Shown: piece by piece, positions 31,368 to 42,293 of the stretch
Position numbering within the stretch: position 1 is the stretch's first letter
Layout of the letters: each line of letters begins with the position of its first letter
Origin: Archaeoglobi archaeon
GTDB taxonomy: Archaea; Halobacteriota; Archaeoglobi; Archaeoglobales; Archaeoglobaceae
Direction: 5' to 3'
Assembly: GCA_029259345.1 (NCBI GenBank)
Contig: JAPDIX010000012.1
Location: forward strand, 1-59,932
Length of the DNA stretch: 59,932 nucleotides
Program-made: the position numbers and the translations under genes
Notes under the pieces: generated by a model
The model's database searches: none
Told to the model about the DNA's origin: nothing
Seen by the model: only the letters and a program-made list of their open reading frames with translations

Positions 31368-31754
31368 ATGTCAATTGAAGAAATTGAAGTTCTGAAGGAG
31401 AGGGCTGAAAAATTTTTGAAAAATGCTGCTCAGCTAATTGAGCAGGGCGTGTATGATCTGGCTGCATTCAACATTCAGCAGCACGTTGAGTTGTATTTAA
31501 AATACAAGCTTTTTCTTTTAATTGGCGAATATCCAAAAACACATTCTATAAAGAAGCTTCTAAAAGAGATTGGGATCGCCACAAGCAAAGAAAAAGAAGT
31601 CGTTAGCTTCATGCAAGAGAATATTGACCGGATCTCCAATCTTGAAAATGCGTATATAACATCAAGATACATCCCCTCAGAGTTTGAAAGGAAGGAAGTC
31701 GAAAACATGCTCGAAGTTGCCAAGAAAATAAGGAGACTGGTGGATGGGCTATGA
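31368..31754 (+). CDS. HEPN-domain protein (putative toxin of HEPN/MNT pair)
   Basis: AAQLIEQGVYDLAAFNIQQHVELYLKYKLFLLIGEYPKTHSIKKLL. Confidence 0.85.
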   Translation: MSIEEIEVLKERAEKFLKNAAQLIEQGVYDLAAFNIQQHVELYLKYKLFLLIGEYPKTHSIKKLLKEIGIATSKEKEVVSFMQENIDRISNLENAYITSRYIPSEFERKEVENMLEVAKKIRRLVDGL

Positions 31755-32092
31755 GTTTCGACGTATTCATTAAAATTGCCAGAGAAGAAAGAAAGTACTT
31801 TGAGAACTACATGGAATACGCTAAAAAGATTAAGGAAATAGCAGAAATGCTGCTTGGGGGGGCAGAGGTATTCGTATTCGGTTCTGTTGTAGAGGGCAAA
31901 CACACACCGGCGAGCGACATCGACATTCTTATATGTTCCAAAAACGCCCCAAAGAAAATGGAGGATAAGGCAAAAATCACAGGTAGGATTTTAAGGGAGA
32001 TTGACGTTTTTGCTCCATTCGAAATCCACATCGTCACCCCAGAAGAGTTCGAGTGGTACAGAAGGTTTCTGAGAAAGACTGTTAAAGTTTGA
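31751..32092 (+). CDS. Minimal nucleotidyltransferase (MNT, putative antitoxin)
   Basis: VFVFGSVVEGKHTPASDIDILI; ATGA overlap with the HEPN gene. Confidence 0.87.
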   Translation: MSFDVFIKIAREERKYFENYMEYAKKIKEIAEMLLGGAEVFVFGSVVEGKHTPASDIDILICSKNAPKKMEDKAKITGRILREIDVFAPFEIHIVTPEEFEWYRRFLRKTVKV

Positions 32093-32180
32093 TATATATT
32101 GACAACACAGCTCTACAACTTGAAAGGTCATCCTCTATGACATTATACGACAGTCTGGAATTTTACCAGAGATTTATTAA

Positions 32181-32738
32181 CTAACGGCTTTGAGTTAGAA
32201 ACTTCATTACATCTTGCTTGGTTACAATTCCCACAATTTCGCCATCCTCAACAACCAGAACCGCAGGAGAGTCGAAAAGCAGTTTTGAAATTGTGCTGAG
32301 ACTTTCATCCGGATTTACGGCCGGAAAAGGTTCATTCATAACCTCTCCAACTCTAATGCTTTCAGCGGAAGAACCTTTCTCTACTACAGCCTTCACTACA
32401 TCGTTTTCGGTTATGCTCCCCACAACCCTTTTCTTGGAAATAACCGGAAGCTGTGAAATCTCTTTCTCGATCATAATCTCTGCTGCTTTTTTCAGACTGT
32501 CTTCAGGAGAGACTGTGATTACGGGTGAATTCATAACAGCCTTTGCCTTAATTCTCCCTCCCTCGATCTCCTCCAGAACATTCTGAATTTTCTTTATCAG
32601 AGAGAGCTTGGGATCAAACCTCCCAGACTCTATTCTTGCTATCAGCGGCTGGCTAACCCCAACAAGCTCTGCCAGCTTTTTCTGGCTCACTCCAAGTTTT
32701 TTTCTCTTCCTCCTTATCTCTTCAATTTCTGGAAACAT
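32181..32738 (-). CDS. XRE-type HTH plus paired CBS-domain regulator
   Basis: KLGVSQKKLAELVGVSQPLIARIESGRFDPKLSL followed by two CBS motifs. Confidence 0.9.
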   Translation of the reverse strand: MFPEIEEIRRKRKKLGVSQKKLAELVGVSQPLIARIESGRFDPKLSLIKKIQNVLEEIEGGRIKAKAVMNSPVITVSPEDSLKKAAEIMIEKEISQLPVISKKRVVGSITENDVVKAVVEKGSSAESIRVGEVMNEPFPAVNPDESLSTISKLLFDSPAVLVVEDGEIVGIVTKQDVMKFLTQSR

Positions 32739-32761
32739 TTTGTTTTAATTTAACTTTTAAC

Positions 32762-33634
32762 CTAAAAAACTTTATTACGGTCGTAGAGAAACAGGTAGAA
32801 CAGAATGTCCCTCGAAAACTTTCCAAAGCGGTTATTAGCGACCTCTCTTATTATAGCAGAATCCTGAAGCTCACCGTCGAAGTAAAGCTTTGACACAGCC
32901 CTCCTTATTCCAAGGTCTTCTGCCGGAAAAACGTTCATTCCCAGAGCCATTGACATCACAAGCTCCGCAGTCCATCTTCCGATTCCCTTGAAGGATGTCA
33001 GAAACTCATACACCTCTTCTTCTCCCAAATTTCTGAGTTCCTCAAGCCCATCCGTCTCTGCAATCTCAATTATAAGCTCAGCCTTCCGTCTGCTCAGTCC
33101 ACATTCCCTCAGCTTATCGTGTCCTGCAGCGAGAATAGCTTGCTGGGACGGAAAGCTGTAAAATCTAACCCCTTTCCACTCCACAACGTCCCCAAATTTC
33201 TCAACGATTCTCGCTGTAATCTTCTCCGCTACAGTAAAAGAGATCTGCTGCTGGATTACCGCCTTAACCAATCCCTCGAATACGGACATGGACATCAAAC
33301 CAGCTTTACCAAATCCCCAGAACACTCTCAGCAATTCTCTGAGCTTCTCGTCTCTTTCCATGAATCTGTAAAGCTCTTCAGGATTCTGAAGACCAAAGTA
33401 ATCCACAAGTTTTTTCCTAATTTCCCTCCATTCCCTGTTATCAAAATTCCCCTCAACAATCAGCACTCTCTCACTTTCTGGGTAAACCAGAACTGCTCTG
33501 AGTTCATCATCCAATCTGATTGCTCTCCTCCACCTATCTCCTTCAACAATATCTGGGGTTGGCAGAGTGGGAAGAACAAAGAATTTCATCTTCAAATTCC
33601 AGTTTATCGGGTGTTCAAGCTTTATTTTTCTCAT
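32762..33634 (-). CDS. DNA-3-methyladenine glycosylase (AlkA-like, HhH-GPD)
   Basis: [39 protein letters not shown]. Confidence 0.9.
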   Translation of the reverse strand: MRKIKLEHPINWNLKMKFFVLPTLPTPDIVEGDRWRRAIRLDDELRAVLVYPESERVLIVEGNFDNREWREIRKKLVDYFGLQNPEELYRFMERDEKLRELLRVFWGFGKAGLMSMSVFEGLVKAVIQQQISFTVAEKITARIVEKFGDVVEWKGVRFYSFPSQQAILAAGHDKLRECGLSRRKAELIIEIAETDGLEELRNLGEEEVYEFLTSFKGIGRWTAELVMSMALGMNVFPAEDLGIRRAVSKLYFDGELQDSAIIREVANNRFGKFSRDILFYLFLYDRNKVF

Positions 33635-33675
33635 GCTTTCACAACCTTTTTAATACGCCTTTTAATGCAGCCATT

Positions 33676-35091
33676 ATGGATGAAGTGGTGATAGGGCTTG
33701 AAGTTCATGTCCAGCTTAACAAGCTCAGAACTAAACTTTTCTGCTCGTGCCCTCTTAATTATCATCACAGCCCCCCCAATACTCATGTCTGTCCCGTCTG
33801 CCTTGGCATGCCGGGGGCAATGCCTGTAATAAACAAGGAGGCGGTTAAGTCTGCGATTAAGGTTGCAATAGCTTTGAATGCTGAAGTACAGCCTTTCACA
33901 GTTTTCGACAGGAAGAACTACTTCTATCCCGATTTGCCGAAAGGTTTCCAGATCAGCCAGTATGATCGCCCCTTAGCCCTCGGTGGTTACGTTACGATAG
34001 AATTGGACGGTGAGGAGAAGAGAATACAGCTTAAAAGAATTCATATGGAAGAGGATCCGGGTAAGCTCAGTTACAAGGGCTCGATAACGACTGCAAAGTA
34101 CTCACTGATAGACTACAACAGGAGTGGGGCACCTCTTCTTGAAATCGTCACTGAGCCAGTGATGAACTCTCCCAAAGAGGCGAGACTCTTTCTCAACAAG
34201 CTCAGGATGATTCTCGAATACCTTGATGTATTTGACGGTGATTTGGAGGGTGCTATGAGAGTTGATGCGAACATATCGCTGAAGGGGGGAGGGAGGGTTG
34301 AGGTAAAGAACATTTCGTCATTCAAGGGAGTTGAAAAAGCCTTGAGCTACGAGGTAATGAGGCAGAAAAATCTTCTGCAGAGGGGAAGGGCCGTAACAAG
34401 GGAAACAAGGCACTTTGATGAGGCGAGGAACATAACCGTCACCCTGAGAAGCAAGGAGGAGGAGCAGGACTACCGCTACTTCCCTGAACCCGACCTCGTT
34501 CCAGTTTTGACCGAAGACCTGGTTAAGGAGGTTGAGGGCACTCTACCCGAAATGCCAGAGGAAAAGAGGGAGAGATTCAAGGAGCAATACGGCTTGAGCG
34601 ATAACTACGCCAAGGTTTTGATTCTTGACGTGAAGATGGCAGATTACTTTGAAGATGTTGCAAAACACGTTAATCCAAAGCTTGCAGCAAGCTGGATAGT
34701 TGATGTTCTGAGAGGAGAGCTTAACTACAGAGGATGGAATTTTCTGAAATGCAGAGAGGTTCTCTCTCCCGAAGAATTTGCAAGGCTTATGAAGTATTTT
34801 GAGGAAGAAAAGATTACCGAGAAGGGTGTTGTTGAAGTTATAAGATCAAAGCTCGATAAAGGTGGAGATGTGGAGGATATAATAAACAAGAAGGGTCTAT
34901 TTGCCATACCCAAAGATGAGATCGTCCGATTCTGTAAGGAGGCTATTGAAGAGAATCCAAAGGCTGTGCAGGACTATTTAAGTGGCAAGAAACAGGCTCT
35001 TAACTTCCTCGTTGGGCAGGTCATGAAAAAAACACGTGGAAGAGCAGACCCCGGTGAAACTGCAAAAATGCTCGAAGAGCTTCTCGCATGA
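33676..35091 (+). CDS. gatB: Aspartyl/glutamyl-tRNA amidotransferase subunit B
   Basis: [28 protein letters not shown]...[12 protein letters not shown]...[19 protein letters not shown]; start reassigned to 33676. Confidence 0.96.
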   Translation: MDEVVIGLEVHVQLNKLRTKLFCSCPLNYHHSPPNTHVCPVCLGMPGAMPVINKEAVKSAIKVAIALNAEVQPFTVFDRKNYFYPDLPKGFQISQYDRPLALGGYVTIELDGEEKRIQLKRIHMEEDPGKLSYKGSITTAKYSLIDYNRSGAPLLEIVTEPVMNSPKEARLFLNKLRMILEYLDVFDGDLEGAMRVDANISLKGGGRVEVKNISSFKGVEKALSYEVMRQKNLLQRGRAVTRETRHFDEARNITVTLRSKEEEQDYRYFPEPDLVPVLTEDLVKEVEGTLPEMPEEKRERFKEQYGLSDNYAKVLILDVKMADYFEDVAKHVNPKLAASWIVDVLRGELNYRGWNFLKCREVLSPEEFARLMKYFEEEKITEKGVVEVIRSKLDKGGDVEDIINKKGLFAIPKDEIVRFCKEAIEENPKAVQDYLSGKKQALNFLVGQVMKKTRGRADPGETAKMLEELLA

Positions 35092-36053
35092 AGGTTGCAG
35101 TTATAGTTCCTGTTTCCCCCTTTGAAAGCGAGGAAATCTTGAGGAGAAGTATTAAACACCTGAGAGGCCTCGATTATGCGGATTTTGATGTCCGAATCCT
35201 TTATGTGATAGACAGTGTATCGGATGAGGACAGAAGAAAGGAAGTGGTAGAGGAAATGGGTGCTGAGGTTCTGCTCAGAAACAGTAGAAGAGGTAAGAGA
35301 GCAGGAGCTATAAACGATGCTCTCGATTTTTTGTCTGATTTTAATCCGGATTACATAGCCATTTTCGACGTGGATTCGAGACCTGAGAGAAACTTTGTTG
35401 TGGAGTGTATAAAAGCCCTTGAAAGTTGTCAGAACTGCTATATCGCATCATCAAAGAGGTATATCAACAACGGAGTGAATCTTGTCTCAGAGACGGTTGA
35501 AGCCGAATATTACTTTATCAACTTTCTTCTAAAGAGGAGCAAATTCAAGCAGTTCAACGGGATGATTGGAGTTTTAAAGGGCAATTTGCTGATGAAGAAC
35601 AGGTTGAACGAGGGGGCTGCTGCTGAAGATGCCGACTTTGCAACGAGGATGCACGCTGAGGGATTCAATGGAGTTCTCGTTGAAACAACAAAACTTCACG
35701 AACAAGCCCCTCTGACATGGAAAGACCTTTACAGTCAGAGAAAGAGGTGGTATTACGGGGGAATCCAGCTCTGGCGTTATAGAAGGAGATTGAGAAAGGC
35801 CAGAAGAAGTGTAAGGCTTTCGTGGTATATGGCCCTGACTTTAACATACCTTCCAGCTATGTACATTCCCTTCATAGTCCTCCTCTCACCCATCCTGCTT
35901 CTATACCATTACAAAAGGCTATCAAAGGTTAAGGTGGTTGTGGGATTGGTTGTTCATGCACTGCTGCTTCAAATTGCTGCAGTTAATGCTTTAATTTCCT
36001 ACGTCAGAGGAAGGGATGTGGAATGGGGAGCGATCAAAAGGGTGGTAGATTGA
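35088..36053 (+). CDS. Family 2 glycosyltransferase with C-terminal TM segments
   Basis: [10 protein letters not shown] (DxD), [22 protein letters not shown]. Confidence 0.88.
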   Translation: MKVAVIVPVSPFESEEILRRSIKHLRGLDYADFDVRILYVIDSVSDEDRRKEVVEEMGAEVLLRNSRRGKRAGAINDALDFLSDFNPDYIAIFDVDSRPERNFVVECIKALESCQNCYIASSKRYINNGVNLVSETVEAEYYFINFLLKRSKFKQFNGMIGVLKGNLLMKNRLNEGAAAEDADFATRMHAEGFNGVLVETTKLHEQAPLTWKDLYSQRKRWYYGGIQLWRYRRRLRKARRSVRLSWYMALTLTYLPAMYIPFIVLLSPILLLYHYKRLSKVKVVVGLVVHALLLQIAAVNALISYVRGRDVEWGAIKRVVD

Positions 36054-36886
36054 CATTAAGAGTTGCACTGGTGGTGGTGTTGCTATCTCAGGTTTTGACG
36101 TTTCAGGCTTCGGTATCTCAGGCTTACACTGTAAACATCTCAATTAAAGGCTATGATGGTGAAGCAATGCTTAACGTAACCTCTACGGACTTTACCATGA
36201 GCGGGGAAGTTAAGAATGGTAGTAAAATTGAGCTTTCCGAAGGGTTTTATATTTTCAGACTCTTTGCTCTTAACAAAACCTTCCAAAAAGAGGTTAATTT
36301 AACCAAAAACACAACCTTAACCTTCAACCTGCTTTTCACCAACACCACAGAGAATTTGTCGCTGATCAGGCACATCATAGTATATTCACCAACTCAAATA
36401 TACGAGATTCTTCTGATAATAAACTCAGGAGACAGGAATTTTGAAGGTGACATCAGCGTACCTCTTCCGGATCACAGTAATCTCAATATAGAAGAGTCCA
36501 CTCTGAGTTTTATATCGGTAGATGATATTGGTGAAAGAATTAACTTTTATGACGTCATTGTTCCGGCAAGCGACAGTGGAAGAATAACGTTCTCCTACAG
36601 CTTGAAGTCAAATGTCTTCAAAATAAGCGGTTCAGAGAAACAGCGACTGATGATTCTTTCTGCATTGCCAGTTGAAGAATACACGAACTTAAGCTACAAA
36701 GGATTACAGGAGTTTGGTGGGCGGAAGTATATGGTTTTTGAAGGTAACGTAACAAAGTGCTCTCTGGTCTTTGGAGGAGAAGGCAGAGTTAAAATAGATG
36801 CAGTGGCTCTCATCGGAATCTTAATAATTTCAGCCTCACTTTTCTTCTACCTGAGAAGCAGATCGGGCAAACGGGAGGAAGAGTGA
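36023..36886 (+). CDS. Exported/membrane-anchored hypothetical protein
   Basis: N-terminal signal/TM, Asn-rich beta-like body (many N-x-S/T), C-terminal TM; between two envelope glycosyltransferases. Confidence 0.65.
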   Translation: MGSDQKGGRLTLRVALVVVLLSQVLTFQASVSQAYTVNISIKGYDGEAMLNVTSTDFTMSGEVKNGSKIELSEGFYIFRLFALNKTFQKEVNLTKNTTLTFNLLFTNTTENLSLIRHIIVYSPTQIYEILLIINSGDRNFEGDISVPLPDHSNLNIEESTLSFISVDDIGERINFYDVIVPASDSGRITFSYSLKSNVFKISGSEKQRLMILSALPVEEYTNLSYKGLQEFGGRKYMVFEGNVTKCSLVFGGEGRVKIDAVALIGILIISASLFFYLRSRSGKREEE

Positions 36887-38349
36887 TGAAAAAAGAAGTT
36901 TTTGTAATTCTGCTTGTTGCAGCAGTAACAAGGTTACTATTGCTGGATGCAAGACCTGTAGACTTCGATGAGAGTGTTCACGGCTGGATAGCACTAAAAT
37001 CCGTGCTTGAGAGTCAGAATTACGTTTACAATCCCGCATATCATGGGCCTTTTCAGTATTTTGTCCTTGCATCTCTTTTCAAGGTTATTGGCGATAGTGA
37101 TTTCTCCCTGAGATTACCAGCAGCGATTTTCAGCATTCTTGGTGTGCTTGCAGCCGTCTCGCTAAGAAGATGGATTGGATTTGCTGCCTACATCTTTGCG
37201 TTCTTCATTCTGTTCTCGCCATCAATCCTCTACTACTCACGATATGCGAGAAATGATATAATCGTCCTATCCTCCTTTCTGCTCGTCCTCTACTTTTACC
37301 TGAAGTATAGAGATGAGGGCAAAATCCAGCATGCTCTCTTGGCTGCAACTTTTCTTGCAGTAATCTTCACATCAAAAGAGAACTGGATTGAATACATCCC
37401 GATGTTCCTCGTGTTCATCCCTTTATACAGCTACTACTCCAAGCGTAGTTTCAGAGGTCTGATTACCAAGAAAAATCTGGCAGCAATTGCTCCAGGGACT
37501 ATAATCTTTACAGCCATTGCATCCTTTCTTTACTCCTCCTCCTTTGTCTATCTTTTAGGATCAGGTGATGGTGCAGAGCAGGATGCACTTAAAAATGCCT
37601 TTAACGCCCTTCTAAGTGCTGAGTGGGTGAAGCACTACTCCAACGTTTCAATGTCCTACTGGCTTTCCAACTCTCTGCCCTTTGGGGGAGAGAAGGCTCA
37701 CTTCCATCCCATCTGGTATTACCTGAGCATCTTTCTCAAATACGAGTTCCTCGCCTTGGGGATGGTATTCGCCAGTTTGCCGTACCTGAGGAGAAAGGCA
37801 AAAAGTCTCAGCTTTATCGAGGCTTTTTCGGTTTTCTGGCTGATTACGGCAGTCCTTTTTTACCATGCCATGGGCTACAAAACGCCGTGGCTCGTTGTTC
37901 ATTTGGTCGCTCCATTATCCCTATTTGGCTCGGTCTTTGCCGGAAGGGAGCTTTTTGATGAGGAAAAGGAAGCTTTCAGACTCGCTTTCGTCTTCCTTTC
38001 TTTCATCACCGTCCTTCTGTCCGTCCATCTGAGCTTCGTGGACTACAACGACGCTGCTGGTGAGGCCATCATCTACATTCAAACGCAGCCTGAAGGTGTC
38101 GAACTGGCAACAAGGATAGAAGAACTTGTTCAAGATGGGAAGAAAGTATTAGTTTACGTTCCAGGAAACTACTACTGGCCTCTCCCTTGGATGTTACGGC
38201 ATGAGAATGTTCCCTTTACAGGAGATAGGTGTCTGCCGGGATTTGACTATGTTTTCACCAGTGCAAAAGAGGAGTGCGAAAAACTTGATTATCATCCGCT
38301 CAGAAATTACGAGATGAGGGTTGGTTTTCACATCTGGGAAATGAGGTAA
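36883..38349 (+). CDS. GT39/PMT-like membrane glycosyltransferase (TIGR03663-like)
   Basis: RPVDFDESVHGWIALKSV, YHGPFQYFVLA, YSRYARNDIIV, polytopic. Confidence 0.85.
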   Translation: MMKKEVFVILLVAAVTRLLLLDARPVDFDESVHGWIALKSVLESQNYVYNPAYHGPFQYFVLASLFKVIGDSDFSLRLPAAIFSILGVLAAVSLRRWIGFAAYIFAFFILFSPSILYYSRYARNDIIVLSSFLLVLYFYLKYRDEGKIQHALLAATFLAVIFTSKENWIEYIPMFLVFIPLYSYYSKRSFRGLITKKNLAAIAPGTIIFTAIASFLYSSSFVYLLGSGDGAEQDALKNAFNALLSAEWVKHYSNVSMSYWLSNSLPFGGEKAHFHPIWYYLSIFLKYEFLALGMVFASLPYLRRKAKSLSFIEAFSVFWLITAVLFYHAMGYKTPWLVVHLVAPLSLFGSVFAGRELFDEEKEAFRLAFVFLSFITVLLSVHLSFVDYNDAAGEAIIYIQTQPEGVELATRIEELVQDGKKVLVYVPGNYYWPLPWMLRHENVPFTGDRCLPGFDYVFTSAKEECEKLDYHPLRNYEMRVGFHIWEMR

Positions 38350-38372
38350 ACTTTTTTAATTAGTAGCAAATC

Positions 38373-38687
38373 TTGGATATGGTCTCAATTAAAGAACATC
38401 TCGAGGAGCTTTTAGAATCGTTCGATTACAGTGGGGATGTGGAGGAAAGAATAAGGCTTCTGAGGGCGGCCATTGGCAGAGTTTCGAACATATTTTACGG
38501 AACTGAATCTGAAGAAATTTACGCTGATCAGATTAGGAGGATAAAGCTCAGACTCAGAGAACTCAGGGAGAGGCTCACGAACTGTGAAGACGATAAAGCA
38601 TGCTGGAGGGAACTGATGGATAATCTTGAGGAGTTGAGAGATCAGATTGAGAGACTTGCAATAAGAGGAGATATAATCGAAAAATGA
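38373..38687 (+). CDS. Small coiled-coil hypothetical protein
   Basis: 104-aa charged helical ORF overlapping the next CDS start. Confidence 0.6.
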   Translation: MDMVSIKEHLEELLESFDYSGDVEERIRLLRAAIGRVSNIFYGTESEEIYADQIRRIKLRLRELRERLTNCEDDKACWRELMDNLEELRDQIERLAIRGDIIEK

Positions 38688-39628
38688 AGGTTGATGACAT
38701 AGGCAGCTTTCCCATACCGAAAGGGGTCAGCAGAGAGTGGATCACCAGAAATTTGGAAAGCAAGGAGTATGAGGAGATGGTTCAGAGGGCATTTCTGATG
38801 AAAGCCAAGTATCTCGACTGTCCGAACTACCCCCAGTTCAGGGACATGATAGAGATGTTCATGGAGCCGATAAAGACCTACCAGGAGGATGCCTATCTGA
38901 TTGAGAGAAGTAAGGCTGTAATACCGGAACTCGAATATGTTCAGAAAATGGATGTTGACAGTGTTAGAGTCTGTATCACAGGCCCCTTTGAGCTTTACTA
39001 CAGGGAATTTGGCGGTGTAATCTACGATGACATTCTCCTTAACCTCGCTGAATCCGTGAGAAGGTTCGCTGAGAACGCCTGCAAGTTTGAGAATGTTAGA
39101 TGTGTAAGCATTGACGAGCCGAGCTTAGGACTTGCTCCTGACTTGCATCCAGAAGATGAATTGCTTGAAAAAGCCTTCGAGTACAATTTTAAAGCTGACG
39201 TGCAGATTCACCTCCACGAACCGCTTTTTTACGAAAAAATCCTCGAGACTGGCATTGACGTCATCGGGATTGAATGCGCCAAAAAGCCTGAGAACATGGA
39301 CTTCGTAGATGCTGAAGTCGTGGAATCTGCTGATAAAAAGATCAGAATTGGGGTAGCAAGAAGTGATATAGACGGAATTATAGCCGAGTTCAATACTGCT
39401 AACAACGTAAATGCTTGGGAGAACGATGAGCTTATTTCTCTTGCAATTGATGAAATTGAGGCGGTAGATAAGATTGCAGAGAGGATTGAGAGAGCAAAGG
39501 AGAAATTTGGCGACCTAATTGCCTATGTTGGACCGGACTGTGGATTGTTCTCCTTCCCAACTCAAGAACTTGCGTTGCAGCTTCTGAGGAATTTGGGGAG
39601 AGCTGTTGAGAGTGTGATGGAAGAATGA
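38684..39628 (+). CDS. Core-MetE-like (cobalamin-independent methionine synthase family) protein
   Basis: MKVDDIGSFPIP, ITGPFELYYREFGG, DVQIHLHEPL, IGIECAKK, VGPDCGLFSFP zinc-ligand pattern. Confidence 0.82.
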   Translation: MKVDDIGSFPIPKGVSREWITRNLESKEYEEMVQRAFLMKAKYLDCPNYPQFRDMIEMFMEPIKTYQEDAYLIERSKAVIPELEYVQKMDVDSVRVCITGPFELYYREFGGVIYDDILLNLAESVRRFAENACKFENVRCVSIDEPSLGLAPDLHPEDELLEKAFEYNFKADVQIHLHEPLFYEKILETGIDVIGIECAKKPENMDFVDAEVVESADKKIRIGVARSDIDGIIAEFNTANNVNAWENDELISLAIDEIEAVDKIAERIERAKEKFGDLIAYVGPDCGLFSFPTQELALQLLRNLGRAVESVMEE

Positions 39629-40266
39629 TGGATTACTACATCGGATACTTTCTGACCTGCTTTACCACCTTTTTTGTGATAATAGACCCACCCGGTAACC
39701 TTCCGATATTTATAGCTCTCACGGAGAGATTCAGTGATGAAGTAAGGGAGAGAATTTCCAAGAGGGCAACACTGATTGCTGCGTTAATCCTGATTTTGAC
39801 GATGGTCACAGGTGGAGGGATTCTCGACTTCTTTGGGGTGTCCATTAACAGCTTGAGGGTAGCCGGAGGAATTCTACTCTTCATAGCTTCAATTGACATT
39901 TTACTGGGTGGCACAAGGAAGGAGACTTATAGAAAGAGGGCTGAAGAAAGTATTGATGTTGATTCGATTGCAGTTTTTCCCCTTGCCCTTCCCCTCTACA
40001 CAGGGCCGGGTGCAATTACTGCAGGAATCGTTGTTTACTCACAGGCGACAGATTTGTTCATGAAAGCTATTGCGATCCTAAGCGCAGTCATCGTTTATGG
40101 CATAGTCAGGGTTAGCCATATTTACAGCACCCCAATAATCAGATTGCTTGGCAGAAGTGGAGCAGATATAATTGCAAGAATACTTGCCGTATTCCTCGCT
40201 GCGATAGCAATAGAGTTCGTCTTTGATGGTCTTTACGGATGGCTTTCTGAAACGGGGTTGATTTAG
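39628..40266 (+). CDS. MarC-family integral membrane protein
   Basis: FVIIDPPGNLPIFIALT...AGGILLFIASIDILLG...PLALPLYTGPGAIT. Confidence 0.93.
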   Translation: MDYYIGYFLTCFTTFFVIIDPPGNLPIFIALTERFSDEVRERISKRATLIAALILILTMVTGGGILDFFGVSINSLRVAGGILLFIASIDILLGGTRKETYRKRAEESIDVDSIAVFPLALPLYTGPGAITAGIVVYSQATDLFMKAIAILSAVIVYGIVRVSHIYSTPIIRLLGRSGADIIARILAVFLAAIAIEFVFDGLYGWLSETGLI

Positions 40267-40269
40267 AGC

Positions 40270-40941
40270 ATGCTCGTCGGAACGCTGATTAATGCTGGAA
40301 CAATCGTAATTGCATCAATTGCTGGGATTCTTGTTGGTTCGAGAATAAAGGATGAAGTCAGAAAGGCGTTAATGAACGTTCTCGGACTTCCTGTGTTGTT
40401 GATAGGGATAAGCATGGGGTTGAAGACTGAGAACGTTCTCATACCGACTTTGAGTATTGTTGCGGGAACGATTGCTGGAGAACTCATCGGAATTGAAAGG
40501 TGGTTGGAGAATTTTGGTGAAAGAGTTGAGAGGAGATTTGGTAGAGGAAAGTTCTCGGAAGGATTTATTGGGGCAACACTGCTTTACTGTGTCGGTCCTA
40601 TGGCGATACTTGGTCCAATTCAGGAGGGGTTGAGTGGTGATATATCAGTGTTGCTCGCCAAATCAATGCTCGATGGAGTTGCATCCATTGCACTTGCTTC
40701 AGCTCTCGGGATAGGCGTTGCTTTCTCCAGCGTGAGTGTTCTCCTGTATCAGGGACTTTTCGCAATTCTCGCTTCTGAACTCAGCAGAGTTGTTACGGAG
40801 AGCATGATAAACGAGCTGACTGCTACGGGCGGGTTGCTGATTATGGGCATCGGAATAAATCTGCTTGAGCTAAAAAAGCTCAGGGTTGGAAACATGCTAC
40901 CGGCTCTGGTCATTGCACCCCTAATCGTTTATTTTGTTTAA
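40270..40941 (+). CDS. DUF554-family membrane protein
   Basis: GTLINAGTIVIASIAGILVGSRI...LLYCVGPMAILGPIQEGLSGD. Confidence 0.92.
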   Translation: MLVGTLINAGTIVIASIAGILVGSRIKDEVRKALMNVLGLPVLLIGISMGLKTENVLIPTLSIVAGTIAGELIGIERWLENFGERVERRFGRGKFSEGFIGATLLYCVGPMAILGPIQEGLSGDISVLLAKSMLDGVASIALASALGIGVAFSSVSVLLYQGLFAILASELSRVVTESMINELTATGGLLIMGIGINLLELKKLRVGNMLPALVIAPLIVYFV

Positions 40942-42193
40942 TTTTCCCGATGAGGTAGTTGAACCTGTAATCCACTATCTCAACTTCCGTGAACTGTCCG
41001 AGAGCGCCTTCTGTTACAACTGCCCTGTAGGAATCTGTTCTCGCCAGAACAGTATCTCCCTTACCCCTTCTCGTCACTAACACTTTGAGCCTTCTTCCGG
41101 CAAACCTCGAATTGTTCTCGAGCCCAACCTTCCTCATGAGTTCGGTAAGCTTTCTTGACCTCTCCTTTTTTATCCATCCCGGAATGTCTCTGTATTTTGC
41201 AGCTAAAGTTCCTTTTCTTGGTGAGAATCGCGTTATGTTTACTATATCCGGCTTTGTCTCCTTTACAAGCTCGTAACTTTTCCAGAAAGATTCCTCATTC
41301 TCTGTTGGGAAGCCAACGATTATGTCGGTCGAAACCAGAACATCGTCGAAGTTCTTCCTGAAGGTCTCGACAACCTCGATATAATCCTCTACCGTATGCC
41401 CTCTCCTCATGTCCTCTAAAACCCTGTTGTCCCCGCTCTGAACCGGAATGTGTATGAACTTGTAAATCTTCTCGCTGCTGAAAGCAGAAACAAGGTCGTC
41501 AAGAATTCTCACGGCATGCTGGGGGTTCATCATCCCAACTCTAACTCTAAAATCTCCTTCAATTTTTGAAATGCGGTTCAGCAGATCGGGGAGCATTTCT
41601 TTTCCTTTGTCAAGCCCGTATGCTCCTGAATCCTGAGATGTGAGTTGAATTTCTTTAAAACCTTCTTTCACGACTCGCTCAATTTCTCTGATTATTCCAT
41701 CCATCGAGAAACTCCTCAGTCTTCCCCTTGCCATTTTCGTAGCGCAGAAACTGCAAGAACCCAAGCAACCTTCAGATATCGAGACTATTGCTATTGTGCT
41801 GTCCCTGCACCTCTCTTTGAAGTCACAAAGCTCCGATTTATCCACATTTCTCCTCTCTACCAAAATTTTCTTACCATTTCTTGCTGAGAGAATAGCATCA
41901 ACAATGCTCGCCACATTTTCAGGTGAGATGGCAGAGTCAGAGAGATTTAATGCCGTATCACTTATCCTCGTCAGACAGCCAGCAAGAACGATCTTCTTGC
42001 CCGAGGCCTTTAGCTCTTTGATCCTCCTTATTATTTTCCTCTCAGTGTAATCCACAACACCACATGAATTTATCACAACAACATCCGCATCCTCGACTGG
42101 TGACAGCTCAAAGTGCTTTGAGATTAAACCTCTCATTATGTCCGAATCTGCCTGATTCATTGTACAACCGTAGGTTTCAATCGCCACTCTCAA
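40910..42193 (-). CDS. tRNA t6A37 methylthiotransferase (archaeal MiaB/CDKAL1-like radical SAM)
   Basis: VAIETYGCTMNQADSDIM, CLGSCSFCATKMARG (CxxxCxxC), C-terminal TRAM region. Confidence 0.93.
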   Translation of the reverse strand: MRVAIETYGCTMNQADSDIMRGLISKHFELSPVEDADVVVINSCGVVDYTERKIIRRIKELKASGKKIVLAGCLTRISDTALNLSDSAISPENVASIVDAILSARNGKKILVERRNVDKSELCDFKERCRDSTIAIVSISEGCLGSCSFCATKMARGRLRSFSMDGIIREIERVVKEGFKEIQLTSQDSGAYGLDKGKEMLPDLLNRISKIEGDFRVRVGMMNPQHAVRILDDLVSAFSSEKIYKFIHIPVQSGDNRVLEDMRRGHTVEDYIEVVETFRKNFDDVLVSTDIIVGFPTENEESFWKSYELVKETKPDIVNITRFSPRKGTLAAKYRDIPGWIKKERSRKLTELMRKVGLENNSRFAGRRLKVLVTRRGKGDTVLARTDSYRAVVTEGALGQFTEVEIVDYRFNYLIGKIKQNKRLGVQ

Positions 42194-42293
42194 CCTGGTT
42201 TTATTGGAGGACTGGTTTAATAAGGCTTTACTTCAAAATCCAATCCCTGAACTGAGTCAAAAAGGTTATCAATCACCTAAAATAATTAACTTT

